A program made the translations under genes and the position numbers. A stretch of DNA of 64,000 bases from Diaporthe sp. PMI_573 (lineage: Eukaryota; Ascomycota; Sordariomycetes; Diaporthales; Diaporthaceae), in NCBI GenBank assembly GCA_021399435.1, contig JAJTUP010000080.1:186001-250000 (forward strand), given 5' to 3'. Below, in pieces: positions 1-11,117 of this stretch (position 1 is its first letter; each line of letters opens with the position of its first letter). The notes under the pieces were generated by a model that saw only the letters and a list, made by a program, of their open reading frames with translations, was not told where the DNA came from and ran no database searches.

Positions 1-149
1 TTCCGTAGTGCCCGACGCGCTCGCTCGAGGAACTCGACCACGATAGGATCGGCTTTTCCATCGTGTACGAGGCTCCGCAGATTTTCGGTTTGAATATCGT
101 ACGTCTGGTCGCCAAAAACATATAGATCAAAAGATTTCTGATTACCCAT
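1..149 (-). CDS. Non-reducing polyketide synthase, N-terminal start of SAT domain (partial)
   Basis: Only the first 49 codons are present; the gene runs off the left edge. Translation from the ATG at 147-149 begins MGNQKSFDLYVFGDQT and continues without a stop to the edge. The early hydrophobic strand followed by FGDQT and an acidic-aromatic segment is the signature start of the starter-unit acyltransferase (SAT) domain at the N-terminus of fungal non-reducing polyketide synthases, which loads the starter onto the ACP before aromatic polyketide assembly. No ACP, KS or AT sequence is visible here, so the call rests on this short stretch. Its 5' flank (150-1168) is shared with a divergent secreted-protein gene. 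A second biosynthetic cluster may therefore lie to the left of the window. Confidence 0.78.
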   Translation of the reverse strand, partial: MGNQKSFDLYVFGDQTYDIQTENLRSLVHDGKADPIVVEFLERARRALR

Positions 150-1168
150 AGTTACAAACGAAGCCCGATTTGTGTGTATCGGTATATTGTAGTTTGTGAT
201 CGAGACTGAAATGCTGCGTGCGTGGTCACGTAGCGACAATGTCTTTAGAATCTGGAGTGATTAGGTTTTCATCTCTTCATTTGTTCATTCTTTTAGGTGC
301 ATTAGCTACAGGCTCGGCCGGGGAACATTTTCATCGCCACTACGGCTGTTGAAGGATCGCTTGGTCCATGTCTAGAAAGTATTACAGATTCGGCACTTGG
401 CTCTTAACCTTGGATATTACTTGCAAACGGTCCAATCAGAAAGATCCAGGCGTCCGCGAAGATAGGTCCTCAATAAACTTTACCCTTGATACAGATCATC
501 AAGGTCGTATTTGTCCCCACGTCCTAGCGCCCGTGATTTGGTGTTTCTTGTATCTCAGCCTACTTGAAGCTCTCCTCTCCATGTTTATGCCTTACAATTA
601 CGATGGCAACCTCGTGGCTTGGCCCGGTCCGTGCTTGACGCTGGATTGAGACCAGTGCTATGCCGAGGCTCGACTGTCAAGCTTCCGGTAGACGTTTTTT
701 TCGTTTCGAACTAAAGCTTTCATATCTACCGACCGCCGCAGTCATGTAACATGGGACGAACGAGTCTACATCACGATTATGCCTTGCAGGCAGACCAGCA
801 TCGGGCGGCCCGTGGTCACATTCCAGCGTAACCTTCTCTATATAGTTGCAGCGGTTCTCAGATCCTTTCGCAAACCTTATTAATTCCCGTTGTCCGTTGG
901 GGAAATGCGGCTTCCTGAGGCTCATGAAACGGTGTCATTTCTGCAACTCGGCCATATTCCGGCGATTATTCGCAAGGCCGACATCACGGAATAGGGCTAT
1001 AGCCATACTCAGTGAGACTACACTGCCGGTTACGAGCCATGGAAGCGCTCACAAGGCAAAGGCCGGTGATTTAAAGAGGATAGTTGAGCTCGTGAGCTTC
1101 ACGAAATATTCCTAGAACAGACATACCTCGCTCAAAAGCATGACACAGCACTCCCCTGATCCCTTACC
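150..1168. other. Intergenic stretch, no supported gene
   Basis: About 1 kb separates the polyketide synthase start from the secreted-protein gene. It holds only short open frames with no recognisable domain, signal peptide or splice continuity. As the divergent upstream region of two genes it probably contains both promoters; no specific operator was recognised. Confidence 0.5.
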
Positions 1169-1910
1169 ATGATGCGCCTCCAATCGGCCATCGTCAATGT
1201 CATTTGTCTTGTCTTTTCCTACGTTTTGGGCCAGGCAATACACCCGTTGAGAATCACGACGATTGCTTCTCACAATGGATACTCAGTACTCGAATGCTGG
1301 CAAATTGACTCTACTCCGGTTGAGTACATGGCTGCGCTAAATTATGCCGTCGGTGGCCCCACAACAAATGTGAAATGGTCCACACTCCAGCCGAGAACCT
1401 ACGTCGGTGAGGCATGGGCACCCCATGTCCAGTGAGTCTGAATATCAGAATGAGGCTTGATGGCATACAGGCTGACATGCAACTCGTAGGCTGACTATTG
1501 TGCTGAATGGAATGATTCGCGTCTCAGCTCCTTACACATCACCCCAGCCACCGTCTTCTAATTCCACAACCACTGCAAACTGTCTAGCACACGCGGAACC
1601 GGAAGTGCCGCAGCAGACCGCGTACGTAATGTCGAACAGGCTCCTGTACCAAGGGCCTGTTCCCTCTGCGAGCGCGGACAGCCAAGTTCCCGCTCGCCAG
1701 CCACCAGAGGAGGTTGCGTACCTCATGCCAGGCACAATGACGTCTAGCATTATCCTCGTCACGGACCTACGGAGCCAGAGCACCATTTTGGGCCACGGCG
1801 CCGAGTTTCCTTCTAACGAGCATACCGTACTGGTTCAAATCCCCTTTGAGAATGATGAGATCCCAGCACACACGGTGGTTGGGACAGGGAGCTGCAGCAA
1901 TCATAGATGA
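1169..1910 (+). CDS. Small secreted protein of unknown function (227 aa, 2 exons)
   Basis: Exons 1169-1431 and 1490-1910; the 58-nt intron starts GTGAGT, ends CGTAG and has a GCTGAC branch-point match. The joined frame gives 227 residues. Residues 1-23 form a typical signal peptide (MMRLQSAIVNVICLVFSYVL, then GQA), so the product is probably secreted. The mature part has a strand-rich, tryptophan-containing core (around YMAALNYAVGG and AWAPHVQLTIVLNG), which suggests a small beta-barrel fold such as a cupin, but no catalytic residues stand out. Its neighbours give no functional hint except the divergent polyketide synthase on the left. Start chosen because it is the first ATG giving a signal peptide. 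Confidence 0.65.
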
Positions 1911-2770
1911 GGAGCCATCTAGTGGCTGTCCTACATGCATGAAAACTGAGAAGGCTTATGATAGGTAGTCCAACGATTCTTCACATCGTTGGAAGATTGA
2001 TAGTTGTAAAATCAAGAATTTGCATATATTAACCAAGCCTCGGTGAAGTGGTCTCAGACGCACAACCGAGCTGATAGGTTGATGTAGCCCTCAAAATGTT
2101 CGTTCGCCGTGACAAAGGGGACCACAGCTCATTAATCTCTTCTGATCGTGCCCATGCTATGGCGGGACGGATATTTTCAAGTGAATCTTCTACAATCTCA
2201 CCGGAACGGAGAAGATTTTGTTATTTCTCATATGTGCCCGTTGTTGCCAGAGTTCGGCTATGATCTCACACCTTTGCTAGGAACTGAAGTGGAAGGTTTG
2301 TGCCAGTTGCAGTCGCCACTCCATTTATTCCGACTTTTCACATTATTTCGAAGGCCGGACCACGTTGTTGCGCCATCTCCCGTTGCAAGGAATAGATAGT
2401 CATTCGGGCGGTCCGGATACTTTTGTAAAAGACAATATAGACAACCATCCATTATCCGAAACGAAACCACTTGGAAAGATTGAGGTTCAGATTGATTTGA
2501 ATCAGGCTGAGCACATTGGACAAAGATGCAATTGCATTATTTCCAGGACCAAAACTCGTATTCGATTGCTCACGAAGGGAGACAAGGTTGATTGTCTTGC
2601 GTTGATGCTCTGAAATCTGATACGTTAAAACCATGGCACGCCTCCTCCCTGACCTTTCCTGTCTCGAATCTGCATTTATGGGAACAATAGAGAAACTGGG
2701 TATCCAAACCATTATGAAATCAGCCGAGCTTGTCCAGCAAGCTTTCGCCGTGCCGCACCATTGCATGGAC
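1911..2770. other. Intergenic stretch, no supported gene
   Basis: About 860 bp between two convergent genes. Short open frames occur (for example 2148-2399 and 2365-2613) but overlap one another and show no domain or splice structure. Nothing else recognised. Confidence 0.5.
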
Positions 2771-3571
2771 TCAGACGACGCTCTGAGGTTCCAAAGCAGG
2801 CTCCTGTAACTTCCTTCCCGCTCTCTCAAATAGGCCTTCGTCTCCGCCTTGCTCAAGCTGCTCCATTTCTCTCCCGTGTTTCCGCTGCACCCTCTTGAGC
2901 AATAGAGTATTGAATACGAATAGTGTAGCGCAGATGACCAGATCCGCGCCTTCGACAATACCAGTGACCATAGCCGTAACGCTCCAATCCCCGTCTTTCT
3001 GCGAATAGACAACAACAAGAGTCGAAATCAGACCGGCCAGGGCGTTAGTCGCACCGGGAAGGTAAATCCTATTGAGCAGCCAGACATAATTCGAGCGCCA
3101 GCAGTACGAGAGCCACAACAGGCCCGCGGCGCCGATGCCACATGAGATGGCGGCGATGACGAGGAGGGGCAGGTTCTGGATATGGCCCAGGACGGCGCTG
3201 GCGGTCGGGGACTTGGCGGCCAGCTCCGGGTCCTCGGACAGGTCGCGGATGCTGGTGAAGGTTCCCGGGAAGACGATGAATCCCGCGAGGAGGAGCCAGC
3301 CGAACAAGGCTGCGAGGATGTTGTGCAGGCGGGGGATCTTGTCGAGGTGGAGGAGCATCTCCATGTAGCGGGTCTGCAGGGTGTTTTGCCTCTCCAGCCC
3401 GGCGGTGGGTCTTCGCTGTGGGGCACCATTCCCGTTGACTGTCCTGACGGAGGGATTCCGCGTCGTGGATGATCGGGTGGAGGACAGGCGCTGAGGCTCG
3501 GGCTTTTCTTGGCGTATGGTGGGATGCCGCACCGGAGGGGGCTTGCTTGTTGACGGTTGACGGTGAGGCAT
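2771..3571 (-). CDS. Predicted multi-span membrane protein (266 aa)
   Basis: Single exon of 266 residues. The first ~65 residues are polar, rich in Pro, Ser, Thr and Arg and probably disordered. Then come four or five hydrophobic segments, near residues 83-103 (ILAALFGWLLLAGFIVFPG), 130-155, 160-190 and 200-225, followed by a charged tail with coiled-coil character (LLLKRVQRKHGREMEQLEQG). This is the layout of a conserved fungal integral membrane protein family of unknown role. The first aligned ATG at 3571 was taken as the start; an internal start would lose only the disordered part. No enzymatic motif is visible. Confidence 0.72.
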   Translation of the reverse strand: MPHRQPSTSKPPPVRHPTIRQEKPEPQRLSSTRSSTTRNPSVRTVNGNGAPQRRPTAGLERQNTLQTRYMEMLLHLDKIPRLHNILAALFGWLLLAGFIVFPGTFTSIRDLSEDPELAAKSPTASAVLGHIQNLPLLVIAAISCGIGAAGLLWLSYCWRSNYVWLLNRIYLPGATNALAGLISTLVVVYSQKDGDWSVTAMVTGIVEGADLVICATLFVFNTLLLKRVQRKHGREMEQLEQGGDEGLFERAGRKLQEPALEPQSVV

Positions 3572-5096
3572 GTCTTGATCGTTAATTTGGACTAGGTTCT
3601 AAATAAGTCTACTCGAAAAATGATGAGTTTTCTCAGTTTTTGGCGCGAGGAAGTGAGGTTCACGTATGTAGATGGTTTCATGGCAAGGTAGGGGGGGGGG
3701 TTGTCTAAGCAAAGGAAGCCGGGCACGTTCGTGGGCTTCATGGTGGTGAATAGGAAATCCTCTGGTCTAGCCTGGCTGATAACTACACACGAACGAGATA
3801 CCGGACAGCAATGATTGAAGCCACGGACTGACATCACCAGAAGAGCTACACTCGATGTGGTTGGCTGCCTGCCCTGATTTTCCTGTCTTCCACCGTCGCG
3901 CCTAGACGAATCCAGAAGTTGAGCCGCCACACCGGATGAGGCGATAGAACGTGATTATTATCAGGGACCAGTCTTGGCCGTTTGGTTGTGTCAGCTCGAG
4001 AGTGGCGCGTAAAAACTTGGTTCGGGAGCAGGTACAGGGGCCCTAGGGTAGCATCGGCATGGGGTTGCAGTCCTCATGCGGGATGAATAGGCCCCTGCCT
4101 GTCTTCTCATCCTTAGTGCCAAAAGGCAACGGATAGACAGCAGTTATAGTCTGAAGGCCGCGTATCAGCTTATCAAGGTGCTTGGGAGTATTCACCTTGG
4201 CAAGCGGGATGATTTTCGTAGAGATGTCCTAAGAGCATTTAAAGCTGAAATTCAAGCTAGCCATTCTCGTCCGTGTGCCGAGCGAGACCACGGCAGTAGG
4301 TCCTGTGGTGAAAAGAGCTCTTAGGAAATCAGCGGCTGCACCATGGCCAGCTGAGAAAGAGGAATAGAACCTGGCGCCTTCGGAAGCCTTGGCAACTAAT
4401 CCGCGGCTTAGCCATCTATGGTTTTCTGCGGCTGTACTGCATGTCGCGATGCTTACTGATTATCGTAGCCCACTATATAAACGCCACGGGCTTCGTCCGT
4501 GGCCCGTGGTTTTCTAGCCTTCTTCTCTTCGTGAAACAATAAGCTCGCGGCCTAGACTTACCTGCCAGCACTGTGGCACTGCGGCTACGACAGAGAGATA
4601 AATCCGAGGCTGAAGCCTTCGGAGGTCTTGGCAATTGTTCAGCTGCTCTACTGTCTATGATCGTCTATGGCTACAGTGGTCAGCTAGTGCAGAGCCCTCT
4701 GCTGACTGGCTGATAAATGTTTTCGCGAAAGTAATAAAGAGTCACACAATTTTACGCCGTGTGTCCCTCGACTCTGCACTAATTAGCCACAAAGGGGCTG
4801 ATAGCCAGAAGCCCAGCCATATATGCCGAAATTTACAAAAATAGCACACAAGTGTATTAACAGCCAGCTGGCAAGCATACACAAACTTCAATTTACGGGA
4901 TGCGAGACGCAGAATGAGAAACTCTGTTGTGGTATAAGTCGTAAGGTTGCCGTTGTCACTGAGAATAAAAGACCCATAATCCCCCACCATCAATGCTATG
5001 AGATTCTATTGTGGTAATTCTTTTCGTTCTTATTCGTAATCTTCCGCCCCACTAGTCACCATCAATCGGTACACAAACAATAGCACCCGACTCATC
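3572..5096. other. Intergenic stretch with low-complexity tracts
   Basis: About 1.5 kb with no convincing gene. It contains a run of nine or more G residues near 3689, and a ~20-bp motif (CCTTCGGAAGCCTTGGCAA and a diverged copy) at about 4378 and 4617. A small GC hairpin (GCCACGG/CCGTGGC) lies at 4483-4503. The 3592-3930 minus open frame was considered and rejected as a gene. Confidence 0.45.
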
Positions 5097-6984
5097 ATGG
5101 CGCACTGTACTCCTCTTGCGGACTCAGTGCCTGCTGAAAATGATCTTGTTGGCCCTGGGGTATGTCTCCAGTGTCAAGAGTTGCCAATCTCCTCTTGCTG
5201 ACCTTCCGTCTGCTGATAGGTTCTCACGGCTTTCCTGGCCACTGCCGCCATCACTTACTTCACTGTCATATACGCATACATGTCGGATGTATTAGACAAA
5301 GATCTTACGACTCCCTTCGATGCCAGAGGTGTCAGAGTGACTTCCAAGATTCTCGCCAGGTTGAATCTCAGCTCTCGAAACCCTCCGCCGGACACGAGCA
5401 GCATAGAGGCCGGCAACACGGACCGCCACCCAGACCCTGGAAACAAGGCCTGGAAAGATGCCATTTCCAAATTTCTCATCAGTCTCAGTGATCAACAACT
5501 GGTGACGGGACTCGCTGTCCTCATCGCGGCTATCTCACGGCCGGGGTCGATCTCGGGATATGACTTCTCCGTCGCAGTCAGCCTGGGCTGGTTTTCATGC
5601 ACAACACACCTGGCCACGATCTACATACACTGTGTCCATTTCAAGAGACATGGTTATCTTAGGGATGTTCGCGTGGCATGTCTTGTCTGCCTCATGGGAC
5701 TTCTGACTTACGCTTTTATCAGGTCGACATCTATAACTGATAACACAATTCCGGTAGATTGTCCCGAGAATGCGCCCTGGATCTGGTACACCGACATAAT
5801 CAGTCTCCTCCCAATATGGGTCGACTATTTCAACGCGGTCCTCACCATCTACCTTGGCCCTGCTATTGGTTTCTGGGACATTGTCGTGGGGACTTGGTCC
5901 AAGCTGCGAACCGGTGACGTTCCAGGCATCAAAGAGCTCACAGAAATCAAAATCGAGAGTCAATCGGAGGAGATCGAGCGCCTGATCGAAAGATCTGAGA
6001 AACATGGGCGAAGGGGTCTGGCCTCATTTCTTTATGACGGGTCTTTTCTGGGAACCTTCCCGGCCATGACATACAGGTTCTGCTACGGTATAGCACAGAT
6101 CGTGGCCTATATGCAGGATTCACCGCCGCTCTCGCCAAAGTCCACAGAGGTTGGATTTGGACAGATTACGGTGTTGCTGTTGCTAGTTCTTCCAGTCTTG
6201 GCCATGGGCGAAGCTTACACCTGTGAGTGTTTTCAAATTCGAGCAAAGTCACTGATCAATATCTACCGAGGATACGCAAGCTGACTGGTACCCAGCACAT
6301 CGAAAGGGCGGATCAGGCGAATACCCCAAATCAGAGGCTGCCTCGATGCCTGTATCATCAGAGGAAGATGATCACGAACTTCGAGCTCTTCCGAATCCTC
6401 AACAAGCAACGCAGGCATACCCTCAGACAAGTGAAGCAACAGATTCCCACGAGAGCCTCGGCCGTCGGCAGTCGGGTCTCCCTTCTCAACCAGCGACTGG
6501 GCCGTCGCTCGAAGCGACCCACGCCGACCGTCCCGTCGACCTGGCACGCAACCATTCCAATGTCTCAGCTACGCCGCAGGGAAGAAGCCATGGGTCCGCG
6601 CATGCCACTTCGTCGGCCAGGGAAAGTCAATTCCGCCAGAACGTCAAAGACATTCAAAAATATTTTCCGCTGAAACTGAAGTCTCTGGCTCTTCTGGATG
6701 AAGGTCCGGAGTTGGCAAGTGAGAGGCTTTCTTTGCTACACCGCTACGAGTTGGTGAAATCCGCAGAGCACACGTTTCACGCAACTGAAGCCATCGCGCT
6801 CTTTACACTCCATCTATGCCTAGGTATAGCGGCACCAGTTTTCCTTCGATCGGCTAGTTATACCCTGCTGATCGTGGGTACTGTGTTCAATATTCTTTTG
6901 GTGTTCGTTGGAAATTTCAAAAGTTTCCATCGCCTAGTTTCCTTTCTCCGAAAGAAGAAGAATGACCGTCTCACCAAAGGATAA
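5097..6984 (+). CDS. Predicted polytopic membrane protein (584 aa, 3 exons)
   Basis: Exons 5097-5159, 5220-6222 and 6296-6984; introns of 60 and 73 nt start GTATGT and GTGAGT, and both carry GCTGAC branch points. The joined frame is 584 residues. The short first exon supplies MAHCTPLADSVPAENDLVGP, which leads straight into the first membrane segment (VLTAFLATAAITYFTVIYAY), and this decides the start. Further hydrophobic segments lie in the middle (around LVTGLAVLIAAIS, VSLGWFSCTTHLATIY, ACLVCLMGLLTYAF, ITVLLLLVLPVLAMGEAY) and two near the C-terminus. A long polar Ser/Gln/His-rich insert precedes the last pair. This resembles a large family of fungal membrane proteins of unknown function, often found near variable regions. 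Confidence 0.82.
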
Positions 6985-7666
6985 TTTGGTAAGCAATACT
7001 ATCAAAAGAACAAAAAAAGAAGGAAAAGGGAAAACGGGAAACCTATCTAGATACCTGCAGGCCCTTTTAATGGGGTCTGTACTGACTTCACCAATGTCAT
7101 ATTAAATGCAGATGGTAATGGGCTCTGAAGCGTACGATCTGGACCAATTTGTTCAATATTCGTGGGAAATGCGCGCTGCCATGCGAAGCGACGGCAATCC
7201 AATGCGTTGTAGCACATAACTTACAAAGGACATCGGATTATATCCGAGAGCGAAGAGGTTCTGAAATTGTGCCAGAATTATGCCTTTTTTGAGACCATTC
7301 CATTTTAGTGACAACAGTCATAACTCTGCACCCCTAGACCAATATCTGCAACAGCTATTGTAGTTGCCTTACCCGCCGAAGACATTGCACGGGTGCAGGG
7401 TCATATTCGCCCTGCCTTTCAGACCTGAGCTGCAAGCAACCGTGACAGCAGAGCAGTTCACACTTGGAGGTACAGCTTACCCATTCTGATCTCAACAATC
7501 TTAGGTTAGCTCAGGTTTCTTGCCAGCTCGATCTATGGTAGCGGATGGCCCATATTGTGCAGTATAATATCGAGAAGCAATAATTGAAATTCGCAGCAGA
7601 TTGACTTGAGAATCAGATAATTGCCACGGTAGAGCCCAAGAAAAGAACCTGGGGCAATGTTCTCGA
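6985..7666. other. Intergenic stretch before the TIR element
   Basis: About 680 bp downstream of the membrane protein gene with no open frame of note and no repeat recognised until the terminal inverted repeat that begins at 7667. Confidence 0.5.
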
Positions 7667-7722
7667 TAGGGGTACACTAAAGTTCACTAGGGGTACAGAA
7701 GTTGGCTATGGGTACACATTGT

Positions 7723-7768
7723 TAACCTCCTAACCTCCTAACCTCCTACATCTTAACCTCCTACCTCC
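7723..7768. repeat. TAACCTCC tandem tract
   Basis: About five imperfect 8-10 bp units of TAACCTCC(TA) lie just inside the left arm of the TIR element. It looks like simple-sequence expansion within the element. Confidence 0.7.
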
Positions 7769-8012
7769 CGGCTGTTCGCTAAGGGGGAGACAACAACACT
7801 TGCATGTGAATGGCGCCAAACTCCTGATTATGGATTGACCTGCAAGACGCGAGGAATGAATGGTCCCATCGGTGGTCCTCTGCCCTGGTTGTACTTTGTA
7901 CTGGACAGACCTGGTCGATACCTATCTCATGTTCGCCGCCTCAGCCATAGCCGCAAACTGCCACCTGCACCTGCACCTGTGCCTGCGCCTGCGTCTCGTC
8001 TGCTTCTGCGTC

Positions 8013-8070
8013 GGACCGCCTACATACTGCTTAAGAAGCATATGTACACGGATTAAAAACGAAACCACTT
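8013..8070 (-). repeat. Copy of a dispersed 58-bp repeat motif
   Basis: On the minus strand this stretch reads AAGTGGTTTCGTTTTTAATC then CGTGTACATATGCTTCTTAA then GCAGTATGTAGGCGGTCC. It matches 51142-51200 and 61024-61085 on the plus strand with few changes. All three copies share the same boundary at AAGTGG, which suggests the end of a mobile element. Confidence 0.75.
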
Positions 8071-8386
8071 GGAGAGTTCCATGAAAAAAAAAACTTTAAC
8101 ATTATAACACATATGCTATTCGCCCCCCCTCTCAAAAACATTTGTACCCCTAGCCAACTTCTGTACACCTAGTGAGCTTTAGTGTACCCCTACGAGCTGA
8201 CATCCCCTCCATACAGTGTCACAATCTTGCCGGTGTCGGTGCCGACCAATTGCCGAACCAGAGCACGTCATAGCCGAGCTCGAGCTCCAGCTTCAAGCTC
8301 CCACTCCCGAGCTCTTCACGACAAGAAGCCCGGTCAACCTAACACCCGGCCCAGTACCAGCACGTCAACGCGTCCTATGCCCCAAG

Positions 8387-9725
8387 ATGCTGTGTCACGA
8401 ATTGCTTCTGCTCACCCTGAGCCTGGGCCAGGCCACTGGTTCCATACTCAGCCAACAGCAGCCCCTGGGCGTCGGTTACCAAGCCGCCTTCGACCCCACG
8501 TCAGCCAGCCCGCCCGCATATCGCGACGACCTCCTCGCCCTGCACAAGAACCTCGTGGACATCTCTTCCACGACGGGGGCTGAGCACGATGCCGGGGCCT
8601 TCCTGATCGACTACTTCATATCTCGCTCGTGGCACTATGAGGTCGAAAAGGTGGTGCCCCGGAACAACACCCCCGATGGCAGGGACCGGCTCAACGTCGT
8701 CGCCTGGCCACCGTCAAAGAGCTCAAAACACGACGACAACAACAACAAGAAGCCCGACCCGAAGGTCCTGGTGACGAGCCACATCGACGTCGTGCCACCG
8801 CACATCCCGTACTCCATCACCGACGGCGGAAAGAAAGTAACAAGAGCCACCGTCATCGCAGGCCGCGGGTCAGTCGACGCCAAGGGCAGCGTGGCCGCCC
8901 AGCTCACAGCCGTCGAGGACCTCCTGGCGCGCGGGCTCGTCGCGCCGGGGGACATAATGGTGGCATACGTGGTGGGCGAGGAGCGGTACGGCGACGGTAT
9001 GCAGGCCTTCTCCGAACACGCAAAGTCGTCCTCGCTGGCCTTCAGGGCCGCCATCTTCGGCGAGCCCACCGAGAACAAACTGGCCTGCGGGCACAAGGGC
9101 GGCATGGTGTGCGAGGTGACGGCCAGGGGAAAGGCGGGCCACAGCGGGTACCCGTGGCTGGGGAAAAGCGCCAACGAGGTGCTGATGAGGGGGCTCCTGA
9201 GGGTGCTGGAGGCGGACCTGGGTAGCAGCGAGAGGTATGGGAATACCACTGTCAACGTCGGTCTGATGCAGGGTGGGGTGGCGCCGAATGTCATCCCCGC
9301 GCACGCCTCGGCTAATCTTATGTGCCGCGTTGCCATCGGGCCGCAGAAGACGGGCCACGAGGCTGTGCGGGAGAAGATCAAGGCAGTGCTCGCGTCCGTG
9401 GATGATGAGGCGCTGAGTGTAGATTGCCCAGGTGGCGTTGGTGTTGTGCCTTGTGATTGTGAAGTAGATGGTAAGTATTCCCTCGCGTGCCGTGAACAGT
9501 GATGGAACCATCGAAACTGACAATAACAACTAAATAGGCTTCGATACAATCGTCGCCAACTACGGCACCGACATTCCATTTCTCGAGGGTAACCACACCC
9601 GGTACCTCTATGGCCCGGGCACCATCCTCGTCGCCCACGGTGACAACGAGGCACTGACGGTGGGCGACCTGGAGGACGCCGTCGAGGGCTTCCAGAAGCT
9701 CATCTTGCATTCTCTGAAGCTGTAA
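8387..9725 (+). CDS. M20 family metallopeptidase, secreted or vacuolar carboxypeptidase-like (423 aa)
   Basis: Exons 8387-9470 and 9538-9725; the 67-nt intron starts GTAAGT. The joined frame gives 423 residues. The start at 8387 gives a signal peptide ([18 protein letters not shown]); the open frame extends further upstream but would bury it. Family M20 metal ligands and catalytic residues are visible: SHIDVVP (H132, D134), GRGSVDAKG (D164), GEERYGDG (E198, E199) and, in the second exon, VAHGDNEAL (His ligand). M20 enzymes use two zinc ions to remove C-terminal residues from peptides or to cleave N-acyl amino acids; fungal secreted members are usually annotated as probable carboxypeptidases. 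Asn-rich inserts near residue 118 are unusual. The TIR element lies immediately upstream. Confidence 0.9.
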
Positions 9726-9841
9726 GTGGGTATCATAGCCCTCCATGAGGTCAAATTGTAGATACGGGAAGCCAAAAAAGACCCGCTGTGATCATATGTG
9801 CCCTCATCGCGTTCGGTTCGGCCACTACAGGCCCTAGATCA

Positions 9842-11117
9842 TCACTGCCCTCCCACAACCTTGGCCCACCTCTCCGGCATGACCTCCCTGAAGTCGAACT
9901 TGCCCTCCGCATTCTTGACCACGGCCCCCTTCTCCGTCACAATCGCATCGATCAGCTCCGCGGGCGTGACATCAAACGCCGGGTTCCACACCCCGATCCG
10001 CTGGTCCGCAATGGCCACCCTCGCCGTCCTGGAGACATCCACCGTCCCATCGGCACCCACGACCGCGCCGCTGATCTGCGTGAGCTCCTCACCCTTCCGC
10101 TCCTCGATCCTGATGCCGTCCCCCGTCAGCGTCTCGAGGTCAACCGACGTCGTCGGCGCCGCGACGACAAACTTGACCCCGTGGTGGCGCGCCAGCACGG
10201 CGAGCTGGTACGTCCCGATCTTGTTGGCCGTGTCCCCGTTGCGCACGACGCGGTCTGCCCCCACAATAACGGCGCCGATGTTCATCTCGGCCCCGCGCAG
10301 CCGGAACAGCGCGGCGGCCATCGAGTCCGTCACCAGCGTGGCGGGTATGCCCTCGAACACGAGCTCGAACGAGGTCAGCCTGCTGCCCTGGTTGTACGGC
10401 CTCGTCTCGGTGCAGAAGGCGTGCCTCAGCAAACCCTTGGCCCGCAACGTGCGGATGATGCCCAGCGCGGTGCCGTGGCCCGAAGTCGCCAGCGACCCCG
10501 TGTTGCAGTGCGTCAGCACCGAGATCTGCTTCTCTGCCGAGGACGAGGCGCCGTGCACGCCCGCCAGCCAGGCCGCGCCGTGCTCGCCGATGGCCAGGTT
10601 GGTGTCCAGGTCCTTGGCGAGGATGGCCTCGGCCGTGGAGATGAAGGTGTCGACCACCGAGGCCTGCGATGTCGGGGTCGGCGGTGCTGAGCTGGTGGTG
10701 GTTTCCTGCGGGTCTGCGCGGATGGCCGCCTTGAGGTGGTTGATGGCGTTTGTGAGGTCGACGGCCGTGGGGCGCGACTCCTTCAGGTAGTCTAGCCGGC
10801 CGTCGATGTACTTGATTGTGTCGTCCACTGACGTGGCAGCTGTAATTCAAGTGTTAGTCACAGGGAAAATGCAAACCCATTAAATGTGTGCTCCTCAGTC
10901 AAGACTCACTGCATGCGCCGCGGTGTAGCTCGACTGCCAACGCCAGGGCAGCCACGATGGCAATGGCAGGGGCGCCTCGGACCCTCATGGCCTTGATACA
11001 GTCAAACGCCTCCTCGCAGTTGGACACCTCGTCGTAGTGATGCTCATGAGGCAGCCTCAGCTGGTCCAGCACGTCCAGCCGGCCTCGTGTGTACTTGATG
11101 GCTTGAAGGCTGGCCAT
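9842..11117 (-). CDS. MRI1: Methylthioribose-1-phosphate isomerase
   Basis: Exons 11117-10910 and 10839-9842; the 70-nt intron starts GTGAGT and ends TACAG. The product is 401 residues, normal for the family. It isomerises 5-methylthioribose-1-phosphate to the ribulose form in the cytosolic methionine salvage pathway. Conserved family blocks are clear: [15 protein letters not shown], then [16 protein letters not shown] with the catalytic cysteine, TETRPYNQG, and [18 protein letters not shown] with the catalytic aspartate. A ~20-residue Ser/Thr/Pro insert follows the [10 protein letters not shown] stretch. It converges with the M20 peptidase, their stop codons 116 bp apart. A standard housekeeping gene. 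Confidence 0.95.

Larger units (their letters stand above)
7667..8192. mobile_element. Small non-autonomous TIR element (MITE-like, 526 bp)
   Basis: The ends form a ~54-bp inverted repeat (7667-7720 and 8139-8192) with about five differences. Each arm starts TAGGGGTACACTAAAG and carries three spaced copies of GGGTACA. The outermost TA on each side fits a TA target duplication as in the Tc1/mariner superfamily, although the superfamily is an inference. The inside has no transposase frame, a TAACCTCC tandem tract (7723-7768), a CCTGCACCTGCAC-type low-complexity stretch near 7960-8000 and, at 8013-8070, a piece shared with repeats at 51142 and 61024. It ends 195 bp upstream of the M20 peptidase start and may have altered that promoter. 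Confidence 0.72.

Noticed and set aside
368..1115. Two open frames of ~90 codons on the plus strand
   Set aside because: No similarity, no splice continuity, composition like non-coding DNA.
3592..3930. 112-codon open frame on the minus strand
   Set aside because: No domain, no hydrophobic or signal pattern, and it lies in the promoter side of the membrane protein gene; contains a poly-G tract.
4483..4503. Small hairpin after a TATATAA box
   Set aside because: A 7-bp stem is too short to call an RNA gene or terminator.
8216..8386. N-terminal extension of the M20 peptidase frame
   Set aside because: The extension would bury a good signal peptide at 8387 and begins within 24 bp of the TIR element.
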